A stretch of 64,000 nucleotides of DNA. It comes from Belliella kenyensis. Lineage in GTDB: Bacteria; Bacteroidota; Bacteroidia; Cytophagales; Cyclobacteriaceae. This document shows positions 36,714 to 45,189 of the stretch, piece after piece. Under the pieces are notes generated by a model that saw only the letters and a program-made list of their open reading frames with translations, searched no databases and was not told the origin of the DNA. How positions within the stretch are numbered: the first letter of the stretch is position 1; each line of letters begins with the position of its first letter. The translations under genes and the position numbers were made by a program. The DNA lies in assembly GCF_022549675.1 (NCBI RefSeq), contig NZ_JAKZGR010000011.1, positions 1 through 64,000 of the forward strand, in the 5' to 3' direction.

Positions 36714-38519
36714 ATGCAAAATATACGGAATATTGCGATTATCGCACACGTTGACCACGGTAAGACAACCTTGGTGGACAAAATCATCCATGCTTCCAAA
36801 ATCTTTCGTGAAAACCAACAGTTTGACGATCTTATATTGGATAACAACGACTTGGAAAGAGAAAGAGGTATCACGATTCTTTCCAAAAACGTATCCGTTA
36901 GGTATAAAGATCACAAAATCAACATCATTGACACCCCTGGTCACGCTGACTTTGGTGGTGAAGTAGAGAGAGTTTTGAAAATGGCCGATGGTGTTATCCT
37001 TTTAGTGGATGCTTTCGAAGGCCCTATGCCACAGACGAGGTTTGTACTTGGAAAGGCACTAGCTTTAGGCTTGACTCCAATAGTAGTGGTAAATAAAGTA
37101 GATAAAGAAAACTGCAGACCAGACGAGGTTCAAGAATCAGTTTTTGAACTGATGTTCAACTTGGACGCTACTGAAGAACAACTTGAGTTCACGACGCTTT
37201 ACGGATCTGCTAAGCAAAACTGGATGGGACCTGATTGGAAAACCCCTACTGATTCTATCCTTCCATTGCTTGATGCGATCATTGATCATATTCCTGCTCC
37301 AAAAATCGAAGAAGGAAGTCTTCAAATGCAAATTACTTCTCTTGATTACTCAAACTTCGTAGGTCGAATAGCTATCGGAAGAGTAAAAAGAGGAAGCATC
37401 AAAGAAGGTGCTCAGCTTACACTTTGTAAAGCTGACGGTGTATTCAAGAAAGTTAAGGTAAAAGAACTTCATGTTTTTGAAGGACTTGGTAAAAATAAAG
37501 TCACTGAAGTATTTGCTGGAGATATCTGTGCCGTAACAGGTATCGAAGACTTTGAGATCGGTGATACCATCGCAGCATTGGAAAATCCTGAGCCGCTTCC
37601 TAGAATCTCTATTGATGAGCCTACGATGAATATGCTCTTCACTATCAACAACTCCCCATTCTTCGGTAAGGAAGGTAAGTTTGTAACTTCTCGTCACTTG
37701 AGAGACAGGTTGATGAAAGAAATGGAGAAAAACCTTGCTCTAAGAGTTGAGTCAACTGATTCTGAAGATAAGTTCCTAGTTTATGGTAGAGGTATACTTC
37801 ACTTGTCTGTTTTGATAGAGACAATGAGAAGAGAAGGATATGAATTACAAGTAGGTCAGCCACAAGTAATTTTCAAAGAAATCGATGGTGTGAAAAATGA
37901 GCCTATCGAAACTTTGGTAGTAGATGTACCTGAGGCTACAGCTGGAAAAGTAATCGAACTTGCTACTCAAAGAAAAGGTGAACTTCTAATCATGGAGCCA
38001 AAAGGTGACTTGCAACACCTTGAATTCAGAATTCCTTCTAGAGGTTTGATCGGATTGAGAAACAATGTATTGACAGCTACTCAAGGTGAAGCTATCATGA
38101 ACCACAGATTCTCATCCTATGAACCATTCAAAGGTAATATTCCAGAAAGAAATAATGGATCATTGATCTCTATGGAAGCTGGTCAATGTACAGCTTATGC
38201 GATAGATAAACTACAAGATAGAGGTACCTTCTTCATAGAGCCAGGTGATGAACTTTATACTGGCCAGGTGATTGGGGAAAACTCAAGAGACAACGATATC
38301 GTGGTAAATGTCCAAAAAGGAAAGAAACTTACCAACATGAGAGCATCTGGCTCTGATGACAATACGAGAATAGCTCCTCCTAAGAAATTCTCCCTAGAAG
38401 AAGCCATGGAATATATCCAAAAAGATGAGTATTTGGAAATCACTCCTAAATCCATCAGAATGAGAAAAATCTACTTGGACGAGAACGAAAGAGCAAGAAT
38501 GTCTAAGAAAGACGCTTAA
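36714..38519 (+). CDS. typA: Translational GTPase TypA/BipA
   Basis: The 601-residue protein has G1 AHVDHGKTTLVDK, G3 DTPGHADF and G4 NKVDKE, followed by EF-G-like domains II, III and V and the BipA C-terminal domain (GQCTAYAIDKLQDRG region). It binds ribosomes and helps large-subunit assembly and translation under stress or cold. Its length is normal for the family. It is monocistronic; an AAGTAC-rich repeat and a GAAA-loop terminator follow directly. Confidence 0.96.
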   Translation: MQNIRNIAIIAHVDHGKTTLVDKIIHASKIFRENQQFDDLILDNNDLERERGITILSKNVSVRYKDHKINIIDTPGHADFGGEVERVLKMADGVILLVDAFEGPMPQTRFVLGKALALGLTPIVVVNKVDKENCRPDEVQESVFELMFNLDATEEQLEFTTLYGSAKQNWMGPDWKTPTDSILPLLDAIIDHIPAPKIEEGSLQMQITSLDYSNFVGRIAIGRVKRGSIKEGAQLTLCKADGVFKKVKVKELHVFEGLGKNKVTEVFAGDICAVTGIEDFEIGDTIAALENPEPLPRISIDEPTMNMLFTINNSPFFGKEGKFVTSRHLRDRLMKEMEKNLALRVESTDSEDKFLVYGRGILHLSVLIETMRREGYELQVGQPQVIFKEIDGVKNEPIETLVVDVPEATAGKVIELATQRKGELLIMEPKGDLQHLEFRIPSRGLIGLRNNVLTATQGEAIMNHRFSSYEPFKGNIPERNNGSLISMEAGQCTAYAIDKLQDRGTFFIEPGDELYTGQVIGENSRDNDIVVNVQKGKKLTNMRASGSDDNTRIAPPKKFSLEEAMEYIQKDEYLEITPKSIRMRKIYLDENERARMSKKDA

Positions 38520-38529
38520 TCGTTAAACC

Positions 38530-38552
38530 AAGTACCAAGTATTCAGTACTAA
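38530..38552 (+). repeat. AAGTAC-rich gene-end repeat, copy 1
   Basis: AAGTACCAAGTATTCAGTACT starts 10 bp after the typA stop codon. It shares AAGTACCAAGTATT with the repeat after the prolidase gene (57701-57756) and belongs to a four-member family in this window. Confidence 0.7.
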
Positions 38553-38553
38553 G

Positions 38554-38587
38554 AAGACCCCGAAGGAAACTTTGGGGTCTTTTTTTG
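38554..38587 (+). terminator. Terminator of typA
   Basis: AAGACCCCGAAG (38554-38565) pairs with CTTTGGGGTCTT (38570-38581) around a GAAA tetraloop with one G-T wobble, followed by seven T. Confidence 0.92.
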
Positions 38588-38651
38588 AACTTTGGGCTTC
38601 GGAAGTTCTCGGAATCAAAAACCTCGAAAATATCCATTTTATCAGCAGAAA

Positions 38652-38686
38652 AGACCTACTAGGTTTCGAAAGCCTGGTAGGCCTTT
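38652..38686. repeat. Inverted repeat of the AGACCTnCTAGGTTT family
   Basis: AGACCTACTAGGTTTC is followed by an imperfect reverse complement (GAAAGCCTGGTAGGCC). The same motif recurs with two changes at 58054-58068, and its complement at 58107-58121. Confidence 0.5.
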
Positions 38687-38735
38687 TGGAATAGCCATGG
38701 CTATAAATTTCACTTTACAACTTTCGAAAGCTAGT

Positions 38736-39236
38736 TTATAACTTCCACTTTTCTTTAATTGCAGTTAATCTACAAGAATCAATTTCATTTGAGATGCGAA
38801 ACCTCAATTGATACGCTTTCCCATAACTTTCAAACCAGAAGTGATTCCATGTTCCACATGATTTTTTGGGATACTTTGCATGAAAAACAAATCCAGTATC
38901 AGGTCTGCCTACATAATCATAGCAAATAAGTTTTTTTACTTTAATATTTTCAAGCTTGTAGTCCATCCCACCCAAGGTAATTCTGTCGTCATAAAAGACT
39001 AAGTCAATAGGAAAAGAACCTTTAGGTTTTTCTAATCTATTCCACCTAAAAAACGCCATTGTATAACAAACCATAGATAATGAAACCATCACAACTATTG
39101 CAACTAAATAAAACTCAAGGATTAAAAAGAGAATACTACTGAGCAAAATGATCCAACCTATCAAATTAAATCGTTCTTCTAAAAACTCGGCCTTTGAATT
39201 TGGCTTAAACACGTAAGTTTGAATTGAATTTTTCAT
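38736..39236 (-). CDS. Membrane protein of unknown function
   Basis: The 166-residue protein has two closely spaced helices (about 27-68) after a short N-terminal ETYVFKP-like strand, then a C-terminal beta-rich domain (DLVFYDDRITLGGMDYKLENI) that may be PH-like. I do not recognise the family. A truncated, frameshifted relative lies at 40561-40807 on the other side of the ATPase gene. It starts 7 bp after the ATPase stop, so the two are probably co-transcribed. Confidence 0.65.
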   Translation of the reverse strand: MKNSIQTYVFKPNSKAEFLEERFNLIGWIILLSSILFLILEFYLVAIVVMVSLSMVCYTMAFFRWNRLEKPKGSFPIDLVFYDDRITLGGMDYKLENIKVKKLICYDYVGRPDTGFVFHAKYPKKSCGTWNHFWFESYGKAYQLRFRISNEIDSCRLTAIKEKWKL

Positions 39237-39243
39237 ACCACAA

Positions 39244-40452
39244 CTATTTAGCTAAATTATGAAACGGCACCACCCTAACCTTATACCCATCTTTTTCAAA
39301 TTCATCTTCTTGAGCTAATGTTACTAAAACTGACTCTTTTTGCTCAAAAAACTTCATAGCCTCCCAAAGCCCATCCAGTTCCCGTTTAAGGTTATCAGGG
39401 TTTAATTGTACACAAACTTGAACCAATGCGACCAGTCCTTGCCTATCAAAAACAACAAAATCGCACTCTCCTTTTTCAGCAAAGTAATAGATCTCGGGAT
39501 ACAATCTCCTGTAATGTAAGAAAACCATGTTCTCAAATCTCCTCCCATGGTCTTCCGAAAACGACCTTGAATTGGCAGTAACCAATCCTGTATCAATGGC
39601 ATACACTTTCCTGGCATTCACAAGCTGCTTCCTTTGGGAATAGGAGAATTTGGGTACAAAAAAGAACAACCAACTCTCTTCCAAATAGGAAAAATACTCC
39701 ATAACTGTACTAGTCGCCTTGATTTCAAGTATTTTCCTTAGATTGTTGCCAGACACAGGTTTGGCGACATTGGATATCAAATAGACCGCTAGGTTTTGAA
39801 GGGATTTTATATCTCTCACACCATATCGGACAGCTATATCCCTCAACAGTAAATCATCCAAGAGTTGATGGAGCAATTCTTGTCTTCTGCTTTTGAGATA
39901 TTCTGGAAACCCTCCCAAGTTCAAATAGTCCATTGTGCTTTCAGCAGACATTTTAAGATCAGCAAATTCACAAAATTGAACATACGAAAAAGGAAACAAC
40001 TCTCTTGTTACATGCCTGCCAGTGAGTTTTGTTCCCAATTCCCGACTGAGCAAAGAAGCATTAGATCCAGTAATAACCATTTGATAATCGCCTAGATCTA
40101 GTTTTTGCCTCACATACCTCTCCCATCCTTCTACCACTTGAACCTCATCAAAAAAAACATCCTTCACTTCTCGCTCTTCTATGATCTTATCTATTTTTTG
40201 AAAATCACCAACCTCAAAACCATAAAGTCTTGGATCTTCAAAATTTAAATAAAAAGCATCAGGATAGCCTCCTCTTAACAATTGGACCAAAAGCGTACTT
40301 TTACCGCATCGACGTATCCCTGATATGATCAAAGCATGGCTTCGAAGCAAAGGCAAATCCTTCATTTCTGATCTCTCCAACGCTGAGGCATGTCGTTGCA
40401 AATCACTCTTTTGATTACTGGCAACTTCTAATAGCAAATCTTTGGATATCAT
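39244..40452 (-). CDS. AAA+ ATPase with DUF4143-type C-terminal domain
   Basis: The 402-residue protein has Walker A GIRRCGKST (45-53), Walker B DVFFDE (98-103) and a sensor-like TGSNASLLSRELGTKLTGR segment. The C-terminal half carries a PD-(D/E)xK-nuclease-like segment (ENMVFLHYRR ... GECDFVV). This is the layout of the AAA_14/DUF4143 family, whose function is largely unknown and which is scattered in accessory genome regions. I chose the ATG at 40452; the extension to 40494 would run through a 9-bp inverted repeat in the leader. Truncation of the upstream gene suggests recent arrival. Confidence 0.82.
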   Translation of the reverse strand: MISKDLLLEVASNQKSDLQRHASALERSEMKDLPLLRSHALIISGIRRCGKSTLLVQLLRGGYPDAFYLNFEDPRLYGFEVGDFQKIDKIIEEREVKDVFFDEVQVVEGWERYVRQKLDLGDYQMVITGSNASLLSRELGTKLTGRHVTRELFPFSYVQFCEFADLKMSAESTMDYLNLGGFPEYLKSRRQELLHQLLDDLLLRDIAVRYGVRDIKSLQNLAVYLISNVAKPVSGNNLRKILEIKATSTVMEYFSYLEESWLFFFVPKFSYSQRKQLVNARKVYAIDTGLVTANSRSFSEDHGRRFENMVFLHYRRLYPEIYYFAEKGECDFVVFDRQGLVALVQVCVQLNPDNLKRELDGLWEAMKFFEQKESVLVTLAQEDEFEKDGYKVRVVPFHNLAK

Positions 40453-40455
40453 AAC

Positions 40456-40477
40456 GATAACTTTTCTGAAAGTTATC
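40456..40477 (-). promoter_or_regulatory. 9-bp inverted repeat just upstream of the ATPase start codon
   Basis: GATAACTTT (40456-40464) and AAAGTTATC (40469-40477) are exact complements around a 4-base loop, ending 4 bp from the ATG. It could be an operator or an RNA hairpin that masks the start codon. Confidence 0.55.
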
Positions 40478-40487
40478 ACATTATTTT

Positions 40488-40548
40488 TTACCAAACAACA
40501 CTTTTATTGCTTAGTAAACAACACTATTGCATTTTATTAAGAAACACT
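40488..40548 (-). repeat. Three 15-bp direct repeats with an exact 23-bp period
   Basis: TTACCAAACAACACT (40488), TTAGTAAACAACACT (40511) and TTATTAAGAAACACT (40534) start exactly 23 bp apart. They lie in the ATPase leader next to the inverted repeat at 40456-40477 and look like a multi-site regulator-binding array. Confidence 0.7.
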
Positions 40549-40560
40549 TTTACAAAATCT

Positions 40561-40807
40561 TCCGAAAATAATAATTAAACTGGAACTTAAACACTTGGGC
40601 TTCTCCATCATGTGCCATTTATCAATAGCTACAGCCTAACAAACAAACCCTAAACCAATAATGAGAACAATTCCAGAAAGATAAAATTCTACATAGAAAA
40701 CACATCCCAACTAGGAGAATATTCCACCCTATCAAATTGTACCTTTCTTTCAAGAATTCAAATTGACGGTTTGGTTTAAACACATAAGTTTCAACATGAA
40801 TATCCAT
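40561..40807 (-). pseudogene. Truncated, frameshifted paralogue of the 38736-39236 membrane protein
   Basis: From the ATG at 40807 the frame reads ETYVFKPNRQFEFLKERYNL and then IGWNILL, matching the N-terminus of the intact gene. A one-base shift near 40695-40710 moves the match to another frame (FYVEFYLSGIVLIIGLGFVC, then a stop, then AVAIDKW and EKPK), corresponding to EFYLVAIVVM and RWNRLEKPK in the intact protein. Similarity ends near 40561, just before the 23-bp repeats of the ATPase leader. The second half of the gene is missing. Confidence 0.75.
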
Positions 40808-41036
40808 GAAGATTAAAAATTCTATTTTACAGATTCTAAAGCTCAACAAATACAAGAAAGAAATGATCTATATCCCAAAAAATATCTTGTAATCAATTGA
40901 TTTACAGAAACAATAACCCACATCTACTTCACTCAGACAGTTCTAATAGCTGATTAGTTGTAAATAAAAACCTGGAATGTTTGCAGATTTTAGGGATGCA
41001 TTAAACGATATCCATGCCACTCCCAAATTATTTCAC

Positions 41037-42365
41037 TCATTTACTTAACTCTTTCAAGCTTTTTATGAATTGTCCATTATCAAAAATTAACTTACCAAAA
41101 ACGGTCTGTTCTATGGTGCCAATATTTCTAATATCTTCCAATGGATTAGAAGTCAATAATATCATTTCGGCATTTTTCCCCACTTCTATTGTCCCCCAAG
41201 TCGAATGCTCTCCAAAAAACTTAGCCGCATGATAAGTGGCTGACCTTAAAATGCTATAGTTATCAATCCCAATATCAGACCAATGTAACATTTCCTCATA
41301 GATATTAAACCCCGGGGCTTGAAAATGGGTACCTGCATCTCCCCCTATCAATAACAGACATCCAGCATCATATAAGTCCTTTAATATTTTCTTCTTTGCT
41401 TCAAACGCACCCTGATTTTTCTCCATTGACCCTTGTATCATCTCAAGACCACCCAATTCATCAATATATGATTTATAATCAGCTTCCCATTTTTTTGTAA
41501 TTTCTATGGGCAAAAGCTTATAAGTAAACCTGTCTTTATAGCCCTTTGGATACAAAAGATTAGATGTCATAACATCCCAGTCCAATGTAGGACAATTGTA
41601 AACCTCATTGAGCTTAGTAATTTGAATTGATTTTTCAATTTGATCATCGCTTTGTAACCAAATATAACCACCTAAATGCTCCACACTTCTAAATCCGCTA
41701 TGTAGCACTTTATCCATATCTACCATATATGCCTGACCGAACTTTTGATATACAGGAAAGTGACCACAAAAAATCACACCATTCGATTTCGCCGCGGCAC
41801 TTAGGTTACCAAATGTTTCTTCACTACCAAGACTAAGTAACTTTACGAACCTCTCCTCCGTTTCTTTCATTTTTTTCATCAAACTATCCGCTTGATGAAT
41901 GGTGTATGATTTGTCCCTCCTGATCAAATGGCTAAAATGTATACTTGGCCTTAAAACTCCGTCTTCAGCATCAATTACTCTTTTGAGTTCATCTTGATCC
42001 ATTACACTATTCATCACACGCAGATGCAATACACCAGCTGCCAGATTATACTTCAAAAACTCTTCTACTCGATCCTCATCTGGTAAGTGCACATGCATAT
42101 CTACCAAACTAGGCATCAAGAATTTGCCCTTTGCTGCTATTACTTGCGTTTTACTCTTCTTCTTTGGTTTCAGATTTTTATAATCATCAATGGCTACAAT
42201 TTTACCATCCTGAACCAAGACGCTCTGAGAAATCAACAAAGTATCACTAGTCATTGGTATCAGGTTGACATCTTTGAAAAGTATTTTTTGAGAAAAACTA
42301 TTGTTGGTAATCGAAATGAAGCATAATATTACCAAAAGAATGGGTGAGTAAAATTTCAGTTTCAT
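41037..42365 (-). CDS. Secreted amidohydrolase family protein
   Basis: The 442-residue protein has a Sec signal peptide (residues 1-26) and the metal-dependent amidohydrolase fold: H91-x-H93 in DMHVHLPDED, later histidines in GHFPVY and EHLGGY, and the Asp in LIGGDAGTHF, with the small beta-sandwich that frames the barrel (VQDGKIVAID; GTIEVGKNAEMILL). Such exported proteins are annotated as imidazolonepropionase- or prolidase-like; the substrate may be a peptide or a cyclic amide. It appears monocistronic. Confidence 0.85.
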   Translation of the reverse strand: MKLKFYSPILLVILCFISITNNSFSQKILFKDVNLIPMTSDTLLISQSVLVQDGKIVAIDDYKNLKPKKKSKTQVIAAKGKFLMPSLVDMHVHLPDEDRVEEFLKYNLAAGVLHLRVMNSVMDQDELKRVIDAEDGVLRPSIHFSHLIRRDKSYTIHQADSLMKKMKETEERFVKLLSLGSEETFGNLSAAAKSNGVIFCGHFPVYQKFGQAYMVDMDKVLHSGFRSVEHLGGYIWLQSDDQIEKSIQITKLNEVYNCPTLDWDVMTSNLLYPKGYKDRFTYKLLPIEITKKWEADYKSYIDELGGLEMIQGSMEKNQGAFEAKKKILKDLYDAGCLLLIGGDAGTHFQAPGFNIYEEMLHWSDIGIDNYSILRSATYHAAKFFGEHSTWGTIEVGKNAEMILLTSNPLEDIRNIGTIEQTVFGKLIFDNGQFIKSLKELSK

Positions 42366-42470
42366 GTTAAAAGAATAAGTTTAAATTCAAGGAAACAAAA
42401 TAAATCAGCTATAGTCATTATCTTAAAATATAGCCTGACCAGTTCAAAAATCAAAAAATAAACTCAATAA

Positions 42471-42499
42471 AAAAAGACTGGCAATCAACCAGTCTTTTT
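42471..42499 (-). terminator. Terminator of ahcY
   Basis: AAAAAGACTGG (42471-42481) and CCAGTCTTTTT (42489-42499) form an 11-bp stem with a 7-base loop; T runs follow on the minus strand. Confidence 0.9.
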
Positions 42500-42525
42500 A
42501 ACCTCTTTATATTTCAATTTGTAAA

Positions 42526-43845
42526 TTAATACCTGTAATATTCCGGCTTGTATGGACCTTCTGGTGTCACACCAATATATTCAGCTTGCTCTTGGCTCAA
42601 GGTATCCAATTCAACCCCAAGTTTTGCGAGGTGAAGGGCAGCTACTTTTTCATCGAGGTGCTTAGGAAGTACATAAACTCCTGGCTGATATTGATCAGTA
42701 TTTGTCCAAAGCTCGATTTGAGCCAAAGTTTGATTAGTAAATGAATTTGACATCACAAAAGAAGGGTGACCGGTAGCACAACCTAGGTTTACTAATCTAC
42801 CTTCTGCCAATACAATGATTTCTTTACCTTCAATATTGTAAAGATCCACTTGGGGCTTGATCACATCTTTGGTGTTTCCATAATTCTTGTTGAGCCATGC
42901 CATATCGATTTCATTATCGAAATGACCAATGTTACAAACGATAGCTTTATCCTTCATGGCTCTGAAATGCTCCTCAGAAATAATGTCTTTATTTCCAGTA
43001 GCTGTCACGACAATGTCTGCTTCTTTGACAGCATCTACCATTTTCTTTACTGCATACCCATCCATTGCAGCTTGAAGTGCGCAAATTGGATCGATTTCAG
43101 TTACTATCACCCTTGCTCCTGCTCCTCTTAGGGATGCAGCTGAACCTTTTCCTACGTCTCCATAACCAGCAACTACAGCTACTTTTCCTGCCATCATCAC
43201 ATCAGTAGCTCTTCTGATAGCATCTACAAGTGATTCTTTACAGCCATATTTGTTATCAAATTTAGACTTCGTTACAGAATCATTCACGTTGATTGCTGGC
43301 ATTGGTAAAGTACCATTTTTCATTCTTTCATACAACCTATGCACACCAGTTGTAGTTTCTTCTGAAAGACCCTTGATACCAGAAACTAATTCAGGATAGT
43401 GATCAAGAACCATATTGGTCAAATCTCCACCATCGTCGAGAATCATGTTAAGTGGCTTTCTGTCCTCACCAAAAAATATGGTTTGTTCTATACACCAATC
43501 AAATTCTTGCTCATTGAGTCCTTTCCAAGCATACACTGATATTCCTGCGGCAGCAATAGCAGCAGCAGCGTGATCTTGAGTAGAAAAAATATTACAAGAT
43601 GACCAAGTGACTTCAGCACCTAAGGCCACAAGGGTTTCGATCAATACGGCCGTTTGAATGGTCATATGTAGACAACCTGCTATTCTTGCACCTTTCAGTG
43701 GCTGTGAAGCTCCAAACTCTTCTCTCAACGACATCAAGCCTGGCATTTCGGCTTCAGCCAATTTAATCTCTTTTCTCCCCCACTCTGCTAGTGAAATATC
43801 CTTCACTTTGTACTTTACGAATTTGTCAGATTTAATTTCAGACAT
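42526..43845 (-). CDS. ahcY: Adenosylhomocysteinase
   Basis: The 439-residue enzyme has the NAD-binding motif GYGDVGKG, the substrate-site segment [16 protein letters not shown] with the catalytic Lys and Asp, and the C-terminal [12 protein letters not shown] that caps the neighbouring subunit's NAD. It hydrolyses S-adenosylhomocysteine to adenosine and homocysteine and so sustains methylation. The homocysteine links to the cystathionine gamma-synthase family gene in this window. It has its own -7 box and terminator. Confidence 0.97.
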   Translation of the reverse strand: MSEIKSDKFVKYKVKDISLAEWGRKEIKLAEAEMPGLMSLREEFGASQPLKGARIAGCLHMTIQTAVLIETLVALGAEVTWSSCNIFSTQDHAAAAIAAAGISVYAWKGLNEQEFDWCIEQTIFFGEDRKPLNMILDDGGDLTNMVLDHYPELVSGIKGLSEETTTGVHRLYERMKNGTLPMPAINVNDSVTKSKFDNKYGCKESLVDAIRRATDVMMAGKVAVVAGYGDVGKGSAASLRGAGARVIVTEIDPICALQAAMDGYAVKKMVDAVKEADIVVTATGNKDIISEEHFRAMKDKAIVCNIGHFDNEIDMAWLNKNYGNTKDVIKPQVDLYNIEGKEIIVLAEGRLVNLGCATGHPSFVMSNSFTNQTLAQIELWTNTDQYQPGVYVLPKHLDEKVAALHLAKLGVELDTLSQEQAEYIGVTPEGPYKPEYYRY

Positions 43846-43908
43846 GCTATTATATTGTTTATGAATTAATTCGGTTTTTAAGTTTTACAAAACTACAGCT
43901 TTTTGTAC

Positions 43909-43916
43909 CAAATGTA
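43909..43916 (-). promoter_or_regulatory. -7 promoter box upstream of ahcY
   Basis: The minus strand reads TACATTTG, 63 bp before the ahcY start and just beyond the birA stop codon. No clear TTG partner is visible. Confidence 0.42.
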
Positions 43917-43921
43917 AAATC

Positions 43922-44683
43922 TTATTCCTTAATGAACCTAACTTCCTTGAACGCATAAAAGTTTATCATACCAGATTCTTTCTCTATGATTAATTTACCA
44001 TCATCAGCTATACCCCGAATTTTCCCGAAAAACTCATTTTCATCTGAATATTTACTCCATACATTGAACAGATACATCTGTTTCAAATAACTTTCTTTTA
44101 GCTGTTTATGTTTCCCAGACTTCAACATGATATAATTCTGCTCAATCCTATGAACAATCAAATCAAACACTGTCTTTAAGTCAAATTGCCTCTTTGATAT
44201 ATTAATCAAGGATGTGGCATGATCTAGACCTATAGTCCTTTGATTTACATTTAGACCAATTCCTACTACTGAGCCAGAGACTTTTCCTTTGGAAATGACA
44301 TTTTCAAATAATATTCCACCAACCTTGTAGCCATTTTTGGTATAAATATCATTTGGCCATTTGACTAAAAGCTCTAAATCAAAGTAGGCCAAAGCTTCAA
44401 CTACGGCTAATGACACCATGATATTGAGATCAAATTGATCCATAGCATTCAGAAACGACGGCTTCAGGACCAAAGAAAAAGTCAGGTTTTCATCAGGAGC
44501 ACTTTTCCAGACATTCCCTCTTTGTCCTTTTCCATGGGTTTGCTCCCCAGCTATGACAATACTTCCTTCGGTCACTTTGCCAGACTTCAGCATATCCATG
44601 GCTAAATCATTGGTCGAGTGACAGACTGGCAGATAAATCACTTCTTTGCCCAGAAATAATGTATTGGCAAGGATTTTATACAT
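43922..44683 (-). CDS. birA: Biotin--[acetyl-CoA-carboxylase] ligase, catalytic domain only
   Basis: The 253-residue protein has the biotinyl-AMP loop as THGKGQRGNVW, the LVKWPNDIY segment with the catalytic Lys, and VVGIGLNVNQ. It starts directly with the catalytic domain, so the N-terminal helix-turn-helix of E. coli BirA is missing and it cannot be the biotin-operon repressor. It attaches biotin to biotin carboxyl carrier proteins. It is divergent from rsfS with an 88-bp gap. Confidence 0.94.
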   Translation of the reverse strand: MYKILANTLFLGKEVIYLPVCHSTNDLAMDMLKSGKVTEGSIVIAGEQTHGKGQRGNVWKSAPDENLTFSLVLKPSFLNAMDQFDLNIMVSLAVVEALAYFDLELLVKWPNDIYTKNGYKVGGILFENVISKGKVSGSVVGIGLNVNQRTIGLDHATSLINISKRQFDLKTVFDLIVHRIEQNYIMLKSGKHKQLKESYLKQMYLFNVWSKYSDENEFFGKIRGIADDGKLIIEKESGMINFYAFKEVRFIKE

Positions 44684-44771
44684 TTTTTATAGTTAATTTG
44701 TAAATCAATAAAGATATTCATCAAGGCTGTTAAATTCCAGCATTGATATCTTGTAAATTTAAACCAAAAAT

Positions 44772-45119
44772 ATGACAGCAGAAGAGCTGAGTAAAGTAAT
44801 AGTGAAGGGGATGGAGGAGAAAAAAGCTTCCAAGATCGTGCTGATGGATCTCAGAAATGTTAAAAATTCAATGACAGATTTTTTTATAATTTGTTCGGGT
44901 AATTCTGACACACAAGTAGAGGCTATAGCTGATTCCGTAGAAGATTTTGTATACAAATCCCATAAAGAAAAACCGTGGCGAATAGAGGGTAAAAGCAACA
45001 ATCAGTGGGTATTAATTGATTTCACCAATGTGGTAGCACATGTATTTCTGAAGGATCAAAGAGAATTCTTTGCACTGGAAGAGCTGTGGGGTGATGCAGT
45101 AATCACCAGAATAGATTAG
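44772..45119 (+). CDS. rsfS: Ribosomal silencing factor RsfS
   Basis: The 115-residue protein matches the RsfS/Iojap family across its length: IVLMDLRNVKNSMTDFFIIC, GNSDTQVEAIADSVE, and the C-terminal VVAHVFLKDQREFFALEELWGD. It binds ribosomal protein L14 and blocks subunit joining in stationary phase. It is encoded 70 bp before ftsH, a common pairing in Bacteroidota, and the two may be co-transcribed. Confidence 0.95.
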   Translation: MTAEELSKVIVKGMEEKKASKIVLMDLRNVKNSMTDFFIICSGNSDTQVEAIADSVEDFVYKSHKEKPWRIEGKSNNQWVLIDFTNVVAHVFLKDQREFFALEELWGDAVITRID

Positions 45120-45189
45120 GATTTTTATTGAACTTTCTACTTCCATATTCGTTTTAAAAAAAATTATATAAGGCAACAAATTCCTAGCG

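Noticed and set aside
38736-40807. Insertion sequence around the ATPase gene
   Set aside because: No transposase, terminal inverted repeats or target duplication could be found.
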